Below are positions 21,302-32,590 of a stretch of 64,000 nt of DNA, in pieces. Below the pieces are notes generated by a model. It was not told the origin of the DNA. It made no database searches and was given only the letters and a program-made list of their open reading frames with translations. The stretch lies in the NCBI GenBank assembly GCA_903905735.1, contig CAIVHU010000312.1, forward strand, positions 1-64,000, read 5' to 3'. The DNA comes from an uncultured beta proteobacterium. Lineage in GTDB: Bacteria; Pseudomonadota; Gammaproteobacteria; Burkholderiales; Burkholderiaceae_C. Numbering within the stretch: position 1 is the first letter of the stretch; every line of letters begins with the position of its first letter. The translations under genes and the position numbers were made by a program.

Positions 21302-21332
21302 AAAAAAAAAGGGCACCTAAGCCCCCTTTTTT
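21302..21332 (-). terminator. Terminator or attenuator between rpsB and tsf
   Basis: On the minus strand an A-run and GGGGGC pair with GCCC and a T-run around the loop TTAGGT, followed by about nine T residues. This is the shape of an intrinsic terminator. As tsf has no obvious separate promoter, it probably lets through part of the rpsB transcript. Confidence 0.75.
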
Positions 21333-21347
21333 GGGGTGGCGAAAACT

Positions 21348-22100
21348 TTAGGCAGTCGCCTCGTTCACTTCCACAAATTCATCAGCGCTCTCGGCAGCCA
21401 CAGCCTTGACCACGTCGTCAACGGCGTTCGAGCGGCCTTCAATGATGGCATCCGCAATGCCGCGAGCATAAAGCGTGACGGCCTTGGAGGAGTCATCATT
21501 ACCCGGAATCACGTAATCAATGCCTTCCGGTGAGTGATTGGTATCGACCACGCAGACCAGCGGGATACCGAGTTTCTTGGCTTCAGCAATGGCAATCTTG
21601 TGGTAACCCACGTCGATTACAAAAATCGCGTCCGGCAGAACAGTCATGTCCTGAATGCCGCCGATGTCTTTTTCGAGCTTTTCCAGCTCACGGGCAAACA
21701 TCAGTTGCTCTTTCTTGCTCATGGCGTCCAGACCGGCTTCCTGCTGGATTTTCATGTCTTTCAGACGCTTGATGGAGGTTTTGACCGTCTTGAAGTTGGT
21801 CAACATGCCACCAAGCCAGCGCTGATCAACATAAGGAACACCTGCGCGCTGCGCTTCAGCAGCCACGGTTTCACGGGCTTGGCGCTTGGTGCCTACCATC
21901 AACACGGTGCCGCGCTTGGCAGAAATCTGGCGCACGAACTTGGCAGCTTCCTGGAACATCGGGAGCGATTTTTCCAGGTTGATGATGTGGATTTTGTTGC
22001 GATGGCCAAAAATGAAGGGGGCCATCTTGGGATTCCAGAAGCGGGTTTGGTGACCAAAGTGGACACCGGCTTCCAGCATGTCGCGCATAGTAACTGCCAT
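21348..22100 (-). CDS. rpsB: 30S ribosomal protein S2
   Basis: S2 is a protein of the small ribosomal subunit. The 250-residue product has [27 protein letters not shown]-type substrate loop [20 protein letters not shown], and [17 protein letters not shown]. The ATG at 22100 is preceded by GGAG; the longer frame to 22112 is not needed. It is first in the rpsB-to-rnhB cluster. Confidence 0.97.
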   Translation of the reverse strand: MAVTMRDMLEAGVHFGHQTRFWNPKMAPFIFGHRNKIHIINLEKSLPMFQEAAKFVRQISAKRGTVLMVGTKRQARETVAAEAQRAGVPYVDQRWLGGMLTNFKTVKTSIKRLKDMKIQQEAGLDAMSKKEQLMFARELEKLEKDIGGIQDMTVLPDAIFVIDVGYHKIAIAEAKKLGIPLVCVVDTNHSPEGIDYVIPGNDDSSKAVTLYARGIADAIIEGRSNAVDDVVKAVAAESADEFVEVNEATA

Positions 22101-22250
22101 GTATAACTCCAAAGGTTAAGTCTAAAATCCAGCTCGTTTTGCTCCGTTCAGGCACTTTATTGCCTTGACTGAAGCAACACCTTGATGAAACTGGTTTGCG
22201 ATTTGCTTTGCAGCTCCCTAGCGGAGCCAGACAAGCTTCAAAGCCTGTCG

Positions 22251-22279
22251 AGTATAGCATTGGCGGGCTCGTTATCCGA
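22251..22279 (-). promoter_or_regulatory. Possible rpsB promoter
   Basis: On the minus strand TATACT (22251-22256) is a good -10 hexamer. TCGGAT, 17 bases upstream (22274-22279), is a poor -35 match. The start point would leave a leader of about 145 bases before rpsB, long enough for autoregulation by S2, which is known in other bacteria. Beyond this and the HDOD start I see nothing else in the 22113-22404 gap. Confidence 0.4.
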
Positions 22280-22404
22280 TCACTTTGCCAAGCAGCTGCC
22301 TACCTTGTCTTCTGTTGTCCCACGGACTCGTTACCATAGACGGATGATGTGACTGGTATCCTCAAACGACAAAGCCGATCGACCCACAGTGCAAGCGATA
22401 CAAC

Positions 22405-23256
22405 ATGCAGACGATGCCCCCAGATCTTTCGCAAAAACTCACTACGGCGGTTGACAGGATGCCTGCCTTTCCCAAAAGCGTTGAGAAGATCCTGCAACTT
22501 ACCCGTGATGTGAACTGCACGCCCAAAGACATCGTGCAGGTGATCGACAAAGACCCGGTGGTCACCGTCAAAATCCTGAAAGTGGTGAATTCGGCCTATT
22601 ACAGCCTGCCGCGGCAGATCACCTCGGTGAACCACGCCGTGGTCTATCTGGGCTTTAACACCATCAAGAACCTGGCGCTCGGCATTGCGGCCATCGGCAT
22701 GATGCCAAAGAACAATGCGGCTGGCTTTGATGTGGACCAATACCTACTCCACTCACTGTCCACCGCTGGTATCGCCAAAAAACTGGCCACGCAAACCGGC
22801 GGGGCCGACCCTATGGACTGCTTTATCGCCGGATTGCTGCACGATTTTGGCAAGGTGGTGTTCGCACAGTTTTTGCCACAGGAATTTCGCCAGGCGCTGG
22901 TTTTAAGCCAGGCGGACGGTTCGTCGCTGCACGAAGCGCTACGCAAGCTGGTGGGCGTTGATCACGCGGTGGTGGGTGCCATGCTGGTCGAAAAATGGCG
23001 CTTTGCGCCCGAGTTAATCAGCACCATCTCGCACCAGTATGAGGCTGAAAAGCTCGATACCGGTTTATTTGCCTGCGTTTTCACCGCCAACCAGATCAGC
23101 AAACATCTGGGTTTTGGCTTTGGCGGGAACCCCTATGTTCACCAACTGCCCGAGCAGGTGGCCAAGCGCATGGGTGGTACGCTTGACGCGCTGATCGCCG
23201 CATCGGATGATTGGGATACGGTTTTCGAGGACGCAAAATTGTTTGCCAAAGTATGA
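22405..23256 (+). CDS. HDOD domain signalling protein
   Basis: A 283-residue protein made almost wholly of an HDOD domain (PF08668 type), an HD-related output domain found in bacterial signalling. Visible parts are VKILKVVNSAYYSLPRQITS and VVYLGFNTIKNLALGIAAIG, both characteristic. LLHDFGKVVFAQF retains an HD pair, and VGVDHAVVGAMLVEKWRF follows. There is no receiver or GGDEF domain attached. The next gene (metallo-beta-lactamase fold) starts 10 bases later, so the two are probably co-transcribed; the partner and signal are unknown. Confidence 0.88.
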   Translation: MQTMPPDLSQKLTTAVDRMPAFPKSVEKILQLTRDVNCTPKDIVQVIDKDPVVTVKILKVVNSAYYSLPRQITSVNHAVVYLGFNTIKNLALGIAAIGMMPKNNAAGFDVDQYLLHSLSTAGIAKKLATQTGGADPMDCFIAGLLHDFGKVVFAQFLPQEFRQALVLSQADGSSLHEALRKLVGVDHAVVGAMLVEKWRFAPELISTISHQYEAEKLDTGLFACVFTANQISKHLGFGFGGNPYVHQLPEQVAKRMGGTLDALIAASDDWDTVFEDAKLFAKV

Positions 23257-23266
23257 CAGGCGCAGC

Positions 23267-24154
<888 letters not shown>

Positions 24155-24157
24155 GCC

Positions 24158-25654
24158 GTGCAAAAAATCACCCCCGGCCAGCGCCACCCGTTGCACGGGG
24201 TGAGCCCGACAAGGCGCATCGAACAATCTGCCGCAGCACAGTTGTCGCCCCACACGCTGATGCAGCGCGCCGGGCTGGCTGTGGCGCGTCTGGCATTGGC
24301 CATCGCTCCCCACGCGCAGCGCATCTGGATCGCCTGCGGCCCCGGCAACAATGGCGGAGACGGACTGGAAGCTGCCGTTCATCTGAAAATGTGGGGCAAA
24401 CAACCGATCGTGACTTGGCTTGGCAGCCCGGCATCAGCGTCTGAAGACACTTCTGCTGCTTACCAGCGACTGCTGGAGGCCGACCTCTCTGTCGAAGCAG
24501 CTCCCAGCGGCAACTTTGACCTGTGCATTGATGCCTTGCTGGGCATAGGCAGCCAATTGCGCGAGCCGCAGGGCCAGATGGCGGACTGGATCTGCCAAAT
24601 CAACGCCAGCGCCGTGCCGGTGTTGGCGATCGATTGTCCCACCGGCTTGTACGCCGACACCGGGCAAACCACCGCGCTGCACGTCAAAGCCAGCCACACC
24701 CTGAGCTTGCTGACGCTCAAACCCGGGCTATTGACCGCCCAAGGGCGCGATGCCGCTGGCAGTGTCTGGCTCGATGCGCTGGGGCTGGAATCTGGCGTGC
24801 TGACTGAACTTGCACCCACCGCCTACCTGAATCCTGCGCCGACCGATGTCGCCCGGCTGCACGCATCACACAAAGGTAGCTATGGCGATGTGGCAGTGAT
24901 CGGCGGTGCCTCCGGCATGACTGGTGCCGCTCTGCTGGCAGCCAGGGCTGCATTGCACGCGGGCGCGGGGCGGGTTTTTGTGGGTTTGCTCGACGACAGC
25001 GCATTGACCGTGGATGTGCAGCAGCCGGAGTTGATGTTTCGACCGGTCAAGTCGCTGGATTTTTCTGCCATGACGGTGGTCTGCGGCTGCGGTGGCGGGC
25101 AAACTGTGCGGGCCGTTTTATATGCGATTTTATCCTCTTCAGCCCGCGTAGTACTTGATGCAGACGCTCTGAATGAAATAGCATTTGCCAGCGATTTGCA
25201 AGCCGCTTTGACGGCCCGCGCCGTGCGCCAAGCGGTCACTGTGCTGACACCCCACCCGCTTGAAGCTGCGCGCTTGCTGGCCGTGACCGCCACACAGGTC
25301 CAAACCGATCGGCTGGCTGCAGCGCAGACTTTGGCAAGGCGCTTTGCCTGCACCGTGGTGCTCAAAGGCTCGGGCAGCGTCATCACCAGCCCGGGGCAAA
25401 CACCGGTGATCAACCCGACCGGCAATGGCCGACTGGCCACGCCAGGCACCGGTGATGTGCTGGCAGGTTGGGTGGGCGCGCAACTGGCTGCGGGCCAGAC
25501 GGCGTTCCATGCGGCCTGCCGCGCGGTCTATTGGCATGGCGCTCTGGCAGATGCCTGGCCACCCGGCGCGGCGCTGACAGCCGGTCGCTTGGCACGGGGT
25601 CGTGCTCTTCAGCCCGCACCTATCCTGTCAGTCCAGCCGTTGTTTACTATATAA
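24158..25654 (+). CDS. nnr: Bifunctional NAD(P)HX epimerase/dehydratase
   Basis: A 498-residue fusion that repairs hydrated NADH and NADPH. The N-terminal YjeF_N epimerase part (residues about 15-215) has CGPGNNGGDGLEAAVHL and AIDCPTGLYADTGQ. The C-terminal ADP-dependent dehydratase part (residues about 225-490) has HKGSYGDVAVIGGASGMTGA, LTPHPLEAARLL and NGRLATPGTGDVLAGWVGA. Translation starts at GTG 24158, three bases past the upstream stop. Confidence 0.94.
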   Translation: MQKITPGQRHPLHGVSPTRRIEQSAAAQLSPHTLMQRAGLAVARLALAIAPHAQRIWIACGPGNNGGDGLEAAVHLKMWGKQPIVTWLGSPASASEDTSAAYQRLLEADLSVEAAPSGNFDLCIDALLGIGSQLREPQGQMADWICQINASAVPVLAIDCPTGLYADTGQTTALHVKASHTLSLLTLKPGLLTAQGRDAAGSVWLDALGLESGVLTELAPTAYLNPAPTDVARLHASHKGSYGDVAVIGGASGMTGAALLAARAALHAGAGRVFVGLLDDSALTVDVQQPELMFRPVKSLDFSAMTVVCGCGGGQTVRAVLYAILSSSARVVLDADALNEIAFASDLQAALTARAVRQAVTVLTPHPLEAARLLAVTATQVQTDRLAAAQTLARRFACTVVLKGSGSVITSPGQTPVINPTGNGRLATPGTGDVLAGWVGAQLAAGQTAFHAACRAVYWHGALADAWPPGAALTAGRLARGRALQPAPILSVQPLFTI

Positions 25655-25702
25655 ATAGTAGCTATTAGCCCTTTACACATAATGTATAGAGGCCGATTTC
25701 TT
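25653..25702 (+). repeat. Dispersed repeat, copy B (3' of nnr)
   Basis: Contains AAATAGTAGCTATTAGCCC, then ATAATGTATAGAGGCC and GATTTC. It overlaps the nnr stop region and lies between the convergent nnr and SDR genes, where it may serve as a terminator for either. Confidence 0.65.
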
Positions 25703-25710
25703 ATATAAGT

Positions 25711-26466
25711 TCAGCCGCGTCCAGCAAAGGGCATGTTGGTCGCCATCACTGTGTGGAACATCACATTGGCACTTAAAGGCAGGTTGGCCATGTACAGCAC
25801 CGACTGCCCAACCACCGCCACATCCATCACCGGTTCCACCGCAATCTGACCGTTGGGTTGCAAGATGCCCGTCTGCATCTTTTGCGCCATGCCGGTGGCG
25901 GCGTTGCCAATGTCGATCTGCCCCACGGCGATGCTGTATTTGCGTCCGTCCAGCGAGGCGGATTTGGTCAGGCCAGTCACCGCGTGCTTGGTAGCGGTGT
26001 AAGGCATCGAGTTCGGCCGAGGGGTGGTGGCGGAGATCGAGCCATTGTTGATGATGCGTCCGCCCTGCGGTATCTGGGCTTTCATCACCCGAAACGCCTG
26101 ACGCAGGCACAGAAACATGCCAGTCAGGTTCACGCCCACCACGGTTTGCCACTGGGCCAGCGTCAAATCTTCCAGCAGCACACCGGGCGCGCTGGTGCCA
26201 GCGTTGTTGAACAGCACATCGACGCGACCAAAAGCCCGCACCGCCGCCGCGAACAAGGCCACCACCGAGGCTTCGTCCGACACGTCGGTCGGCACCACCA
26301 AGGCGCGATCCGTTGCGCCACCCAGCGCGGCGACGTCGACCAGAGCCGATTCACGCCGCCCGGCAAGCACTACCCGATAGCCGTCCTGCAGAAACGCCAG
26401 GGCAGCGGCCTTGCCAATACCCGAACCTGCGCCGGTGACCACAGCGACTTTGGGAGGTTGAGTCAT
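25711..26466 (-). CDS. SDR family oxidoreductase
   Basis: A 251-residue short-chain dehydrogenase/reductase using NAD(P)H. The nucleotide motif [20 protein letters not shown] and NNAGTSAPG are present, and the catalytic Ser-Tyr-Lys set appears as NGSISAT and [11 protein letters not shown] start at ATG 26466 ([12 protein letters not shown]); the longer frame to 26499 reads through a dispersed repeat. The substrate is unknown. It lies downstream of rnr on the same strand. Confidence 0.9.
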   Translation of the reverse strand: MTQPPKVAVVTGAGSGIGKAAALAFLQDGYRVVLAGRRESALVDVAALGGATDRALVVPTDVSDEASVVALFAAAVRAFGRVDVLFNNAGTSAPGVLLEDLTLAQWQTVVGVNLTGMFLCLRQAFRVMKAQIPQGGRIINNGSISATTPRPNSMPYTATKHAVTGLTKSASLDGRKYSIAVGQIDIGNAATGMAQKMQTGILQPNGQIAVEPVMDVAVVGQSVLYMANLPLSANVMFHTVMATNMPFAGRG

Positions 26467-26469
26467 ATC

Positions 26470-26521
26470 AATTTCGATAGCTATTCGCGCTTTATCCATA
26501 AAGGCTAGCGCCTGTTTTTAC
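26470..26521 (+). repeat. Dispersed repeat, copy D (rnr-SDR junction)
   Basis: Contains GATAGCTATTCGCGC, then CATAAAGGCTAGCGCC and GTTTTT. It bridges rnr and the SDR gene and supplies the last four codons and the TAG stop of rnr. Confidence 0.6.
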
Positions 26522-28787
26522 GACTTTTTTCTTTGGATTTGGCTGCCACAGGAGCGTGCCTTGCCGATTTGGCTCCCGGTGCAGACGGCTTGGAGGCACG
26601 TGCCAGTGGCTCGGACATCTTGCGACTGCGTCGCCCCGATGGCATGACTTCTGATTCGACGTCAAATCCGGCACGTTCGTTGCCATCGCCCTTGTCTTTG
26701 ACCGCGCGTGATGCCAGCGCTTCGCCTTCCTGCACCAGCCGGAAATCAATGCGCCGCCCGTCTAGATCGACCCGGCTGACCTGCACCCGCACCCGCGTGC
26801 CCAGCGCGTAGCGCATGCCGGTGCGCTCACCGCGCAACTCCTGGCGTGCCTCGTCAAAGCGGTAATACTCGCCGCCGAGTTCGGTGATGTGCACCAGGCC
26901 CTCGACATACATCGCATCCAGCGTGATGAACAGGCCAAAACTCGTGACCGAGCTGACCACGCCCGAGAACTCTTCGCCCAGGTGCTCGCGCATGTATTTG
27001 CACTTGAGCCAGGCTTCCACGTCGCGGCTGGCTTCGTCGGCACGGCGCTCGTTGGCGCTGCAATGCAGCCCGGCGGACTGCCAGGCCTGCATGTCGGCAC
27101 TGAGTTTGAGCGGCTTTTGACCGGGCACGGCCACCTTGGAGGCCAAATTTTTCTCCAGTCGCTTGGACAGCTTGGCGTGCGCTTCCCCCGGTGTGGGCAG
27201 AACGGGCAAAACGTACTTGCTTTTGGCCAGAATCGCCTTGATGACACGGTGCACCAGCAAGTCTGGATAGCGTCGGATAGGACTGGTGAAGTGGGTGTAA
27301 GCCTCAAACGCCAGGCCAAAGTGGCCGCTGTTGATCGGTGTATAGATCGCCTGCTGCATGGAGCGAAGCAACATCGAATGGATTTGCGCGGCATCCGGCC
27401 GGTCTTTAGTGGCGTTGGCAATGGCCTGAAACTCGCCCGGCGACGGGTCGTCGCTGATGGTCAGGCCCACACCGGTCACCTTCAGGTAGTTGCGCAACAC
27501 CTCTTTTTTCTCCGGCGTGGGGCCTTCATGCACGCGGTAAAGCCCGGCGTGTTTGCCCTGGGCGATGAAATCGGCACTGCACACATTGGCGGCCAGCATG
27601 GCTTCTTCGATCAGCTTGTGCGCGTCGTTGCGGGTGCGCGGCACGATCTTTTCGATGTGCCCGGCTTCGTCGCAAACGATTTGCGTCTCGACCGTCTCGA
27701 AATCGACCGCACCTCGGCGCGCACGCGATTTGAGCAAGGCCCGGTACACATCGTGCAAATGAATCAGATCGTTGATGCGGTCCTTACGCTTGAGCGCTTC
27801 CGGGCCACGCGTGTTGGCCAGAATTGCCGCGACTTCGGTATAGGTGAAGCGCGCGTGGCTCCACATGACCGCCGGGTAAAACTGGTACGCCGAGACCTCG
27901 CCGTCTTCCGACACCAGCATGTCACACACCATACACAGGCGTTCGACCTCGGGGTTCAGTGAACACAAGCCGTTGGAGAGTTTCTCGGGCAGCATCGGGA
28001 TCACGCGGCGCGGAAAATACACGCTGGTGGCGCGGTCATAGGCATCCACATCAATGGCCGAACCGTTTTCCACATAATGGCTCACATCGGCAATCGCCAC
28101 CAACAAACGCCAGCCAGATGTGGCCGCCCTGCCCTTGCCAATTTTGGTGGGCTCGCAATACACCGCGTCGTCAAAGTCGCGTGCGTCTTCGCCGTCAATG
28201 GTGACCAGCGGCACATCGGTCAGATCAACCCGCTGGCGCTTGTCCTGCGGGCGCACTTTGTCAGGTAAAGTGCGCGCCTGGGCAATGCAGGCCTCAGAGA
28301 ATTCATGCGGCACGCTGTATTTGCGCACGGCAATTTCGATCTCCATGCCGGGGTCGTCAATCTCGCCCAGTACTTCCTTGACACGACCGACCGGCTGACC
28401 AAACAGTGAAGGCGGTTCGGTAAGTTCAACCACCACCACCTGCCCGGCTTTGGCCAGGCCAGTCGCGGCTTTGGGAATCATGATGTCCTGGCCGTAGCGC
28501 TTGTCTTCCGGTGCGACGATCCAGATACCGCTTTCATGCAGCAGGCGGCCAATGATGACCTGGCTGCTGCGCTCGACGATCTCAACTACACGACCTTCGG
28601 GTCGGCCTTTGCGGTCGCTGCGCACGATGCGCACCTTGACGCGGTCTTTATGCAAGACCGCGCGCATTTCGTTGGGTGGGAGATAAATATCGGCTTCGCC
28701 GTCATCCCGGGTTACAAAACCATGGCCATCGCGATGACCTTGAACAATACCTTCAACTTCTTCCAGCAATGCGCTGGTTTGCTTCAC
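26505..28787 (-). CDS. rnr: Ribonuclease R
   Basis: RNase R is a processive 3'-5' exoribonuclease that degrades structured RNA. The roughly 760-residue protein has cold-shock-like domains ([20 protein letters not shown] near the start), the RNB catalytic region ([19 protein letters not shown] with the acidic active site, then DYRV-type [16 protein letters not shown]), an S1 domain and a basic tail. The open frame runs to 28847, inside the divergent tRNA-Leu gene. I therefore prefer GTG 28787, though no clear SD supports it. The final codons come from a dispersed repeat. Confidence 0.93.
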   Translation of the reverse strand: MKQTSALLEEVEGIVQGHRDGHGFVTRDDGEADIYLPPNEMRAVLHKDRVKVRIVRSDRKGRPEGRVVEIVERSSQVIIGRLLHESGIWIVAPEDKRYGQDIMIPKAATGLAKAGQVVVVELTEPPSLFGQPVGRVKEVLGEIDDPGMEIEIAVRKYSVPHEFSEACIAQARTLPDKVRPQDKRQRVDLTDVPLVTIDGEDARDFDDAVYCEPTKIGKGRAATSGWRLLVAIADVSHYVENGSAIDVDAYDRATSVYFPRRVIPMLPEKLSNGLCSLNPEVERLCMVCDMLVSEDGEVSAYQFYPAVMWSHARFTYTEVAAILANTRGPEALKRKDRINDLIHLHDVYRALLKSRARRGAVDFETVETQIVCDEAGHIEKIVPRTRNDAHKLIEEAMLAANVCSADFIAQGKHAGLYRVHEGPTPEKKEVLRNYLKVTGVGLTISDDPSPGEFQAIANATKDRPDAAQIHSMLLRSMQQAIYTPINSGHFGLAFEAYTHFTSPIRRYPDLLVHRVIKAILAKSKYVLPVLPTPGEAHAKLSKRLEKNLASKVAVPGQKPLKLSADMQAWQSAGLHCSANERRADEASRDVEAWLKCKYMREHLGEEFSGVVSSVTSFGLFITLDAMYVEGLVHITELGGEYYRFDEARQELRGERTGMRYALGTRVRVQVSRVDLDGRRIDFRLVQEGEALASRAVKDKGDGNERAGFDVESEVMPSGRRSRKMSEPLARASKPSAPGAKSARHAPVAAKSKEKSRKNRR

Positions 28788-28819
28788 ATTTTTGATACAA
28801 TGCCTTTCTTTCCTGAAAT

Positions 28820-28904
<85 letters not shown>

Positions 28905-28917
28905 ATATAAATGAATT

Positions 28918-28951
28918 CTGGTTGGTTTCGATGACACCAACCGGATGTTTT
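28918..28951 (+). terminator. Terminator of tRNA-Leu
   Basis: A stem (TGGTTGG with CCAACCGG, one G-T pair) around the loop region TTTCGATGACA, followed by GATG and seven or more T residues. It lies 14 bases past the tRNA. Confidence 0.7.
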
Positions 28952-28960
28952 TTTGAACTG

Positions 28961-28989
28961 AAAGCCGCTGTTTCAATAGCGGCTTTTTT
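28961..28989. terminator. Bidirectional terminator, tRNA-Leu/rimO
   Basis: A perfect 9-bp stem (AAAGCCGCT with AGCGGCTTT) with an 8-base loop. T residues follow on the plus strand, and the complement of an eight-T stretch follows after a few bases on the minus strand. It can stop rimO transcription and back up the tRNA terminator. Confidence 0.8.
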
Positions 28990-29018
28990 GTTTCTGCGAT
29001 AGATGCCAACGACAGCTA

Positions 29019-30404
29019 TCAAATGGGTTGCGCCACCAGATCGTGGCCTTGGGCACCCACAATGCGTGCCCGGGTAAATTCACCTACCTTCAACGTCTTG
29101 CTGATTTTTTCGGGCGGCAAGAGTTTCACCACGCCATCAATCTCTGGCGCATCGGCATACGACCGACCCATGCCGCCCTTTTTACCCAGACCCGGCGCGT
29201 GATCCACCAGAATCTGCATGGTGGCACCGACTCGTCTGTGCAACTTGGCTGCGGATACTTCCTCAGCCACTGCCATGAATGCGCCGCGACGTGCTTCGCG
29301 CACTGCCTCGGGCAGCATGCCTGGCAGCTCATTAGCCGTTGCACCCTTGACCGGGCTGTAGGCAAAACAGCCCGCCCGGTCAATCTGCGCTTCACGCATA
29401 AAGTCCAGCAGATGCGCAAACTCTTCCTCGGTCTCACCCGGAAAGCCCGCGATAAAGGTGCTGCGAATCACCATCTCGGGGCAAGCCTCGCGCCAGCGCA
29501 GGATACGTTCCAGATTTTTTTCACCGCTGGCGGGGCGCTTCATGCGTTTGAGCACGTCCGGGTGGCTGTGCTGAAACGGCACATCCAGATACGGCAACAC
29601 CAGGCCGGAAGCCATCAGCGGCAGAATATCATCGAGGCTTGGGTACGGGTACACATAGTGCAAACGCACCCAGGCACCATAACTCTGCGCCATATCGCCC
29701 AGCGACTGCACCAATTCCAGCAAGCGCGTCTTGATGGGTTTGCCGTTCCAGAAACCGGTGCGGTATTTCACGTCCACACCATAAGCCGACGTGTCCTGGC
29801 TGATCACCAGCAACTCTTTCACACCACCTTCAAACAAAGCCTGCGCCTCTTTCAACACATCGCCAATCGACCGTGACACCAGGTCACCGCGCATCGACGG
29901 GATGATGCAAAAGGTACAGCGGTGATTGCAGCCTTCGCTGATCTTGATGTAGGCGTAATGCCGTGGTGTGAGCTTGATGCCCGCGCTGCCAAAGGCATTA
30001 GGCACCAAATCCAGAAACGGATCGTGCGGCTTGGGCAGGTGCATGTGCACCGCGTCCATCACCTCTTGGGTCGCCTGAGGTCCAGTCACGGCCAAGACGC
30101 TCGGGTGCATTTGTCGCACCAGATTGCCACCGGCATCACCAGACTTTGCACCCAGGCAACCTGTGACGATCACTTTACCGTTTTCGGCCAGCGCTTCGCC
30201 AATCGTGTCGAGACTTTCTTTCACCGCGTCGTCGATGAAGCCGCAGGTGTTGACAATGACCAGATCCGCACCCTGGAAGGTTTTGACCGTCTGATAACCC
30301 TCGGCACTCAACTGCGTCAGGATCAACTCTGAGTCCGTCAATGCCTTGGCGCATCCTAGCGATACCATACCTATACGCGGGATTCTTTCTTTTATTTCGT
30401 TCAT
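29019..30404 (-). CDS. rimO: Ribosomal protein S12 methylthiotransferase
   Basis: RimO is a radical-SAM enzyme that adds a methylthio group to an aspartate of ribosomal protein S12. The 461-residue protein has the N-terminal cluster cysteines ([31 protein letters not shown]), the radical-SAM motif [18 protein letters not shown] and a C-terminal TRAM domain. Its ATG (30404-30402) overlaps, on the opposite strand, the likely start of the recombinase gene. The first 12 codons look unlike the usual family start, and no SD is seen, so its 5' end may have been rebuilt by integration of the element. Confidence 0.95.
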   Translation of the reverse strand: MNEIKERIPRIGMVSLGCAKALTDSELILTQLSAEGYQTVKTFQGADLVIVNTCGFIDDAVKESLDTIGEALAENGKVIVTGCLGAKSGDAGGNLVRQMHPSVLAVTGPQATQEVMDAVHMHLPKPHDPFLDLVPNAFGSAGIKLTPRHYAYIKISEGCNHRCTFCIIPSMRGDLVSRSIGDVLKEAQALFEGGVKELLVISQDTSAYGVDVKYRTGFWNGKPIKTRLLELVQSLGDMAQSYGAWVRLHYVYPYPSLDDILPLMASGLVLPYLDVPFQHSHPDVLKRMKRPASGEKNLERILRWREACPEMVIRSTFIAGFPGETEEEFAHLLDFMREAQIDRAGCFAYSPVKGATANELPGMLPEAVREARRGAFMAVAEEVSAAKLHRRVGATMQILVDHAPGLGKKGGMGRSYADAPEIDGVVKLLPPEKISKTLKVGEFTRARIVGAQGHDLVAQPI

Positions 30405-32058
30405 GGGGCGTAGTTTGACAGGTCTTGTATACAGCTATATGCGGTTTAGCGATCCGCGCCAAGCAACGGGTCACAGTAGTGAGCGCCAGTTGGCATACGC
30501 TGCCAAATGGGCGACCGAACATGGTCTCCTCCTGGACGAATCGCTTTCGATGCGAGATGAGGGCTTGTCGGCCTATCACCAGCGGCACGTCAAATCAGGG
30601 GCGCTTGGGGTCTTTCTGGGGGCAGTTGAACAGGGTCGAATTCCGGTGGGGTCAGTGCTGGTAGTGGAGGGCCTCGACCGCCTCTCGCGGGCTGAACCGA
30701 TCCAGGCGCAAGCCCAATTAGCTCAGATTGTAAATGCAGGCATCACAGTAGTCACCGCCAGTGACGGCAAGGAATACAGCAGGGAGCGGCTCAAGGCCAA
30801 TCCGATGGATCTGGTCTATTCGCTTTTGGTGATGATCCGTGCCCATGAGGAGAGTGACACCAAAAGTAAACGGGTGCTGGCCAGCATTCGGCGGCAGTGC
30901 GAAGGCTGGATCGCCGGTACTTACCGGGGCCTGATCCGCAACGGCAAAGACCCGGTGTGGCTGCACCAAGTGGACGGCAAGTGGGAAGAGATACCCGATC
31001 GGGTTGCAGCCGTGCGCGAAGGCCTGCGCCTATATTTGATGGGCTACGGGGCCACCAAGATCATTGAACGCCTGACCGAGCAGAAACTATCCCTCACCGG
31101 GCGCGGCCCCCAGGCGCTACAGATCTACCGCCTCGTCAAGCAGCGGGCTCTGATCGGCGAAAAAGAGCTGACTCTAGGGTCCGAAAGTTACCAACTGCCA
31201 GGGTACTACCCTGCCCTGCTGACCACGGCCGAGTGGGACGGCCTACAGTTAGCGAACAGCGGCCGTGGACGACGCAAGGCCAAGGGACCAGTGCCCCATA
31301 TTTTGACCGGCTTGGGCATAACGGTGTGCGGTTATTGCGGCCGCGCCATGGTTGGGCAAAACATCGGCACCCGCAATCGGGATGCTCAGGGCCGCATCCA
31401 GGACGGTCACAGACGTCTGCAATGCACCAGCTACTCACACGGAGGGTGTCAGGTCAGTGGATCGGTATCCGTTGCACCCTTCGAGCGAGCGCTAATGACC
31501 TACTGCTCGGACATCGTAAACCTACAGGCCCTGTACGGCGCCGACCGGTCTGCAGGCCCGCTGGCGTCTCTGACGCACGCCAGACAGCAACTGGTAGACG
31601 TGGCAAACAAGCTGGAGCGCCTGACAGATGCAATGTTGGCCAGCAGCGAGGACGGAGTGCCGCTAACTTTCGCCAAACGCGCCCGGGAGCTGGAGGCTGA
31701 ACAGCAGCGGCTGATGGCCACGGTACAGGCAGCAGAGCGCGATCTGACGGCGACCGCCCGCACGGACATCAAGGGCACCGATGACGCATGGAAACGCCTA
31801 GTGGACGGAGTGGAATCCCAAGACTATGACGCTCGCCTGCAGACGCGGCAGCTGGTGGCAGACACCTTCGAACGCATCGTCATATACCATCGTGGCGTGC
31901 GTCCAACCCCTGATGGGGAAAAAGGGCCGGTGGACATGATTTTGCTGGCAAAGGGCGGCACAGCGCGGCTGCTGCGGGTCGACCGCAAGGGAAAATTAAT
32001 CATGTCTGAAAGTCTGGCTGAAAGCGTGACACCAAACGACAAAAGGCCCACCGCGTGA
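30403..32058 (+). CDS. Large serine recombinase (integrase)
   Basis: A 551-residue site-specific recombinase. The N-terminal resolvase/invertase domain shows [20 protein letters not shown] (nucleophilic Ser in RFS) and [14 protein letters not shown] recombinase domain follows (about residues 170-270), then a zinc ribbon with CGYCGRAM and CTSYSHGGC, and a coiled-coil tail near residue 400. The start could be ATG 30403 or TTG 30415. It lies at the exact boundary with core gene rimO and reads away from it, as expected of the integrase of an element inserted there. It has no visible SD at ATG 30403. Confidence 0.92.
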   Translation: MGRSLTGLVYSYMRFSDPRQATGHSSERQLAYAAKWATEHGLLLDESLSMRDEGLSAYHQRHVKSGALGVFLGAVEQGRIPVGSVLVVEGLDRLSRAEPIQAQAQLAQIVNAGITVVTASDGKEYSRERLKANPMDLVYSLLVMIRAHEESDTKSKRVLASIRRQCEGWIAGTYRGLIRNGKDPVWLHQVDGKWEEIPDRVAAVREGLRLYLMGYGATKIIERLTEQKLSLTGRGPQALQIYRLVKQRALIGEKELTLGSESYQLPGYYPALLTTAEWDGLQLANSGRGRRKAKGPVPHILTGLGITVCGYCGRAMVGQNIGTRNRDAQGRIQDGHRRLQCTSYSHGGCQVSGSVSVAPFERALMTYCSDIVNLQALYGADRSAGPLASLTHARQQLVDVANKLERLTDAMLASSEDGVPLTFAKRARELEAEQQRLMATVQAAERDLTATARTDIKGTDDAWKRLVDGVESQDYDARLQTRQLVADTFERIVIYHRGVRPTPDGEKGPVDMILLAKGGTARLLRVDRKGKLIMSESLAESVTPNDKRPTA

Positions 32059-32179
32059 GGGATTGAGGCATTGCACCAAATTGAGTGTTTCTAATTATTA
32101 TGCCCAGAAAGTCAAGCGAAGCGCGACGCGGCTGTTTGTCCGGGGTCTCGGGGCACCGCCATGAGCAGGGGGCCGATGC

Positions 32180-32230
32180 CAAGTTTTTGCGCAGCAAAAA
32201 CGTGGGCACGAGGCCCTTACCCTGCACAGT
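32180..32230 (+). other. Candidate origin of transfer (oriT)
   Basis: A perfect 8-bp inverted repeat, GTTTTTGC (32183-32190) and GCAAAAAC (32194-32201), is followed by a GGGC/GCCC pair. Next comes TTACCCTGC (32217-32225), which resembles the IncP-type nick region YATCCTG/C; the predicted nick lies after 32224. In R388, oriT lies next to the stbABC operon, and here a StbA-like operon with repeat arrays lies just to the right. No relaxase gene is in the window, so this remains an inference. Confidence 0.35.
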
Positions 32231-32270
32231 GAGTCTTGCCCTCCTCCCAAGCTGCTGTTGAATTGACTCA

Positions 32271-32456
32271 CCTGTCATTGCGACTGTCGCTGTATTTTGG
32301 GTTTGCTGTCGGTTCGCCTGTCAGGCTACCTGTCATCAATGGATGCTTGAAGTTGATTCGTCTGTCGGTACGCCTGTCATTGCATTTTGGTTTACCTGTC
32401 GATTCGCCTGTCAGAGCGACTGACACAAATGTCTCGTCGCCTGTCGTACTTCTGTC
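32271..32456. repeat. CCTGTC array 1 (iteron-like)
   Basis: Eleven CTGTC motifs, mostly CCTGTC, all in one orientation, start at 32271, 32283, 32305, 32317, 32329, 32361, 32373, 32395, 32407, 32440 and 32451. The spacings are 11-12, 22 or 32-33, so the motifs face one side of the helix, with an underlying period of about 34 bases. The surrounding bases (GAATTGACTCACCTGTCA; TGCTTGAAGTTGATTCG) recur in array 2. The 32059-32590 gap otherwise holds only the candidate oriT. Confidence 0.85.
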
Positions 32457-32590
32457 AACTTGACCTACCAAATCATCCGTGGTGGTTTTCAAAGAGAGCA
32501 ATTGCCGACCAATTCGGCTTAGCCGTAGGCACCCGGCTGGAACCGGACCGAATGTCGGCACAGCACTGATAGAGCTCGCCAGCGATGAAG

